A DNA stretch of 5,888 nt from Alphaproteobacteria bacterium (GTDB lineage: Bacteria > Pseudomonadota > Alphaproteobacteria > Sphingomonadales > Sphingomonadaceae): positions 1-5,888 of the forward strand of contig JAGWVG010000117.1 of NCBI GenBank assembly GCA_018970965.1, written 5' to 3'. The stretch's first letter is position 1. Each line of letters begins with the position of its first letter. This document shows, piece after piece, positions 5,347 to 5,888 of the stretch. The notes beneath the pieces were generated by a model. The model made no database searches and was not told the DNA's origin. It saw only the letters and a list, made by a program, of their open reading frames with translations. The position numbers were made by a program, and so were the translations under genes.

Positions 5347-5888
5347 TTATTTTTCAAAAGCGATGCTGATGTTGATCTTCACATCATCGCTGATGAAGGG
5401 CACAAACTTCGTCATCCCCCAATCGCTGCGCTTCAGCGTCGTTGATCCGTGGAAGCCAATGGTCGCCTTTTGCGACATCGGGTTGGTGCCAGCACCCGTG
5501 AATTGCGCGTCGAGCACGACGGGCTTGGTGACGCCCAAGAGCGTCAGATTGCCGGTGATCTTGGCCTTTGTGCCATTGGCTTCGACCTTGGTCGATTCAA
5601 ACTTGGCGGTTGGATATTTGGCGACATCCAGAAAATCTGCCGTCAGCATATGCTTGGTCAGATCACCGCGTGATGTCGCCAATTCATTCACCGGGACGGT
5701 GATCGAGACTTTGGCATCATTGGGCTTTGCGGGATCAATCGTCAGAGAGCCTGTCGGCTGGCCGAAAATGCCGAAATAATCATTGAAGCCAAAATGGCTG
5801 ACGGTCCACTGAATTTGGGCGTGGTTGTTATCCACGGCATAGGTGCCTGCCGCAACCCGGCTGGGGTCTGCCTGTCCCGGCAGTTGCG
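5347..5888 (-). CDS. YceI-family periplasmic protein (N-terminus outside window)
   Basis: The frame is open to the window's right edge, giving 179 visible residues beginning QLPGQADPSRVAAGTYAVD. YceI proteins are lipocalin-like beta-barrels that bind isoprenoid or other amphiphilic lipids in the periplasm. Visible family features, numbered from the first visible residue: the opening strand GTYAVDNNHAQIQWTVSHFG (14-33), a TADFLDVAKYPTAKFES segment in the middle, GNLTLLGVTKPVVLDAQF, and the closing KRSDWGM...ISDDVKINISIAFEK. A GTG at 5835 is in frame but falls inside the first conserved strand, so it is not the true start. The real start and the expected signal peptide must lie beyond 5888. It is upstream of and co-directional with the monooxygenase, separated by 153 bp carrying a hairpin and an operator-like palindrome, so probably a separate transcription unit. 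Confidence 0.93.
   Translation of the reverse strand, partial: QLPGQADPSRVAAGTYAVDNNHAQIQWTVSHFGFNDYFGIFGQPTGSLTIDPAKPNDAKVSITVPVNELATSRGDLTKHMLTADFLDVAKYPTAKFESTKVEANGTKAKITGNLTLLGVTKPVVLDAQFTGAGTNPMSQKATIGFHGSTTLKRSDWGMTKFVPFISDDVKINISIAFEK

Noticed and set aside
5276..5779. 167-codon open frame on the plus strand opposite yceI
   Set aside because: Antisense to a strongly recognisable YceI protein and begins in the REP-like hairpin region.

Overview
The window reads as a chromosomal segment of an alphaproteobacterium, most likely a sphingomonad (Sphingomonadales). This is inferred from the protein styles: a long, actinobacterial-type LeuA, an EthA-type Baeyer-Villiger monooxygenase, an EHN-type epoxide hydrolase and a secreted YceI protein. 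Base composition is moderately GC-rich by eye. There is no sign of a mobile element, CRISPR array, rRNA or tRNA.

Layout: (a) 17-522, minus strand: two small overlapping genes best read as flgM (anti-sigma-28 factor) and flgN (flagellar export chaperone). They are preceded at 574-600 by a good match to a sigma-28 (FliA) flagellar promoter. (b) 632-2299, minus strand: leuA, 2-isopropylmalate synthase, the first committed step of leucine synthesis. (c) 2300-2443, minus strand: a leuA leader holding a 14-codon leucine-rich leader peptide (2399-2443) and three nested complementary segments. The outermost pairs the leader's Leu codons with the leuA Shine-Dalgarno. (d) 2557-3696, plus strand: an epoxide hydrolase, divergent from leuA. 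(e) 3697-5193, minus strand: an EthA-like FAD/NADPH Baeyer-Villiger monooxygenase, convergent with the epoxide hydrolase with no base between the two stop codons. (f) 5194-5346: an intergenic stretch with a perfect operator-like palindrome (5259-5274), an adjoining inverted repeat and a GC-rich REP-like hairpin. (g) 5347-5888, minus strand: a YceI-family periplasmic protein whose N-terminus lies outside the window.

Functionally there are three unrelated neighbourhoods: flagellar late-gene control, leucine biosynthesis with its own leucine-sensing leader, and a catabolic/detoxifying pair (epoxide hydrolase and monooxygenase) beside a periplasmic lipid-binding protein. The most notable item is the leuA leader. 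It has the coding signature of classical attenuation but no terminator-like U-run, and its pairing scheme suggests control of leuA translation initiation. The second is the flgMN assignment, which rests mainly on the sigma-28 promoter, the gene order and a FlgM-like C-terminus.
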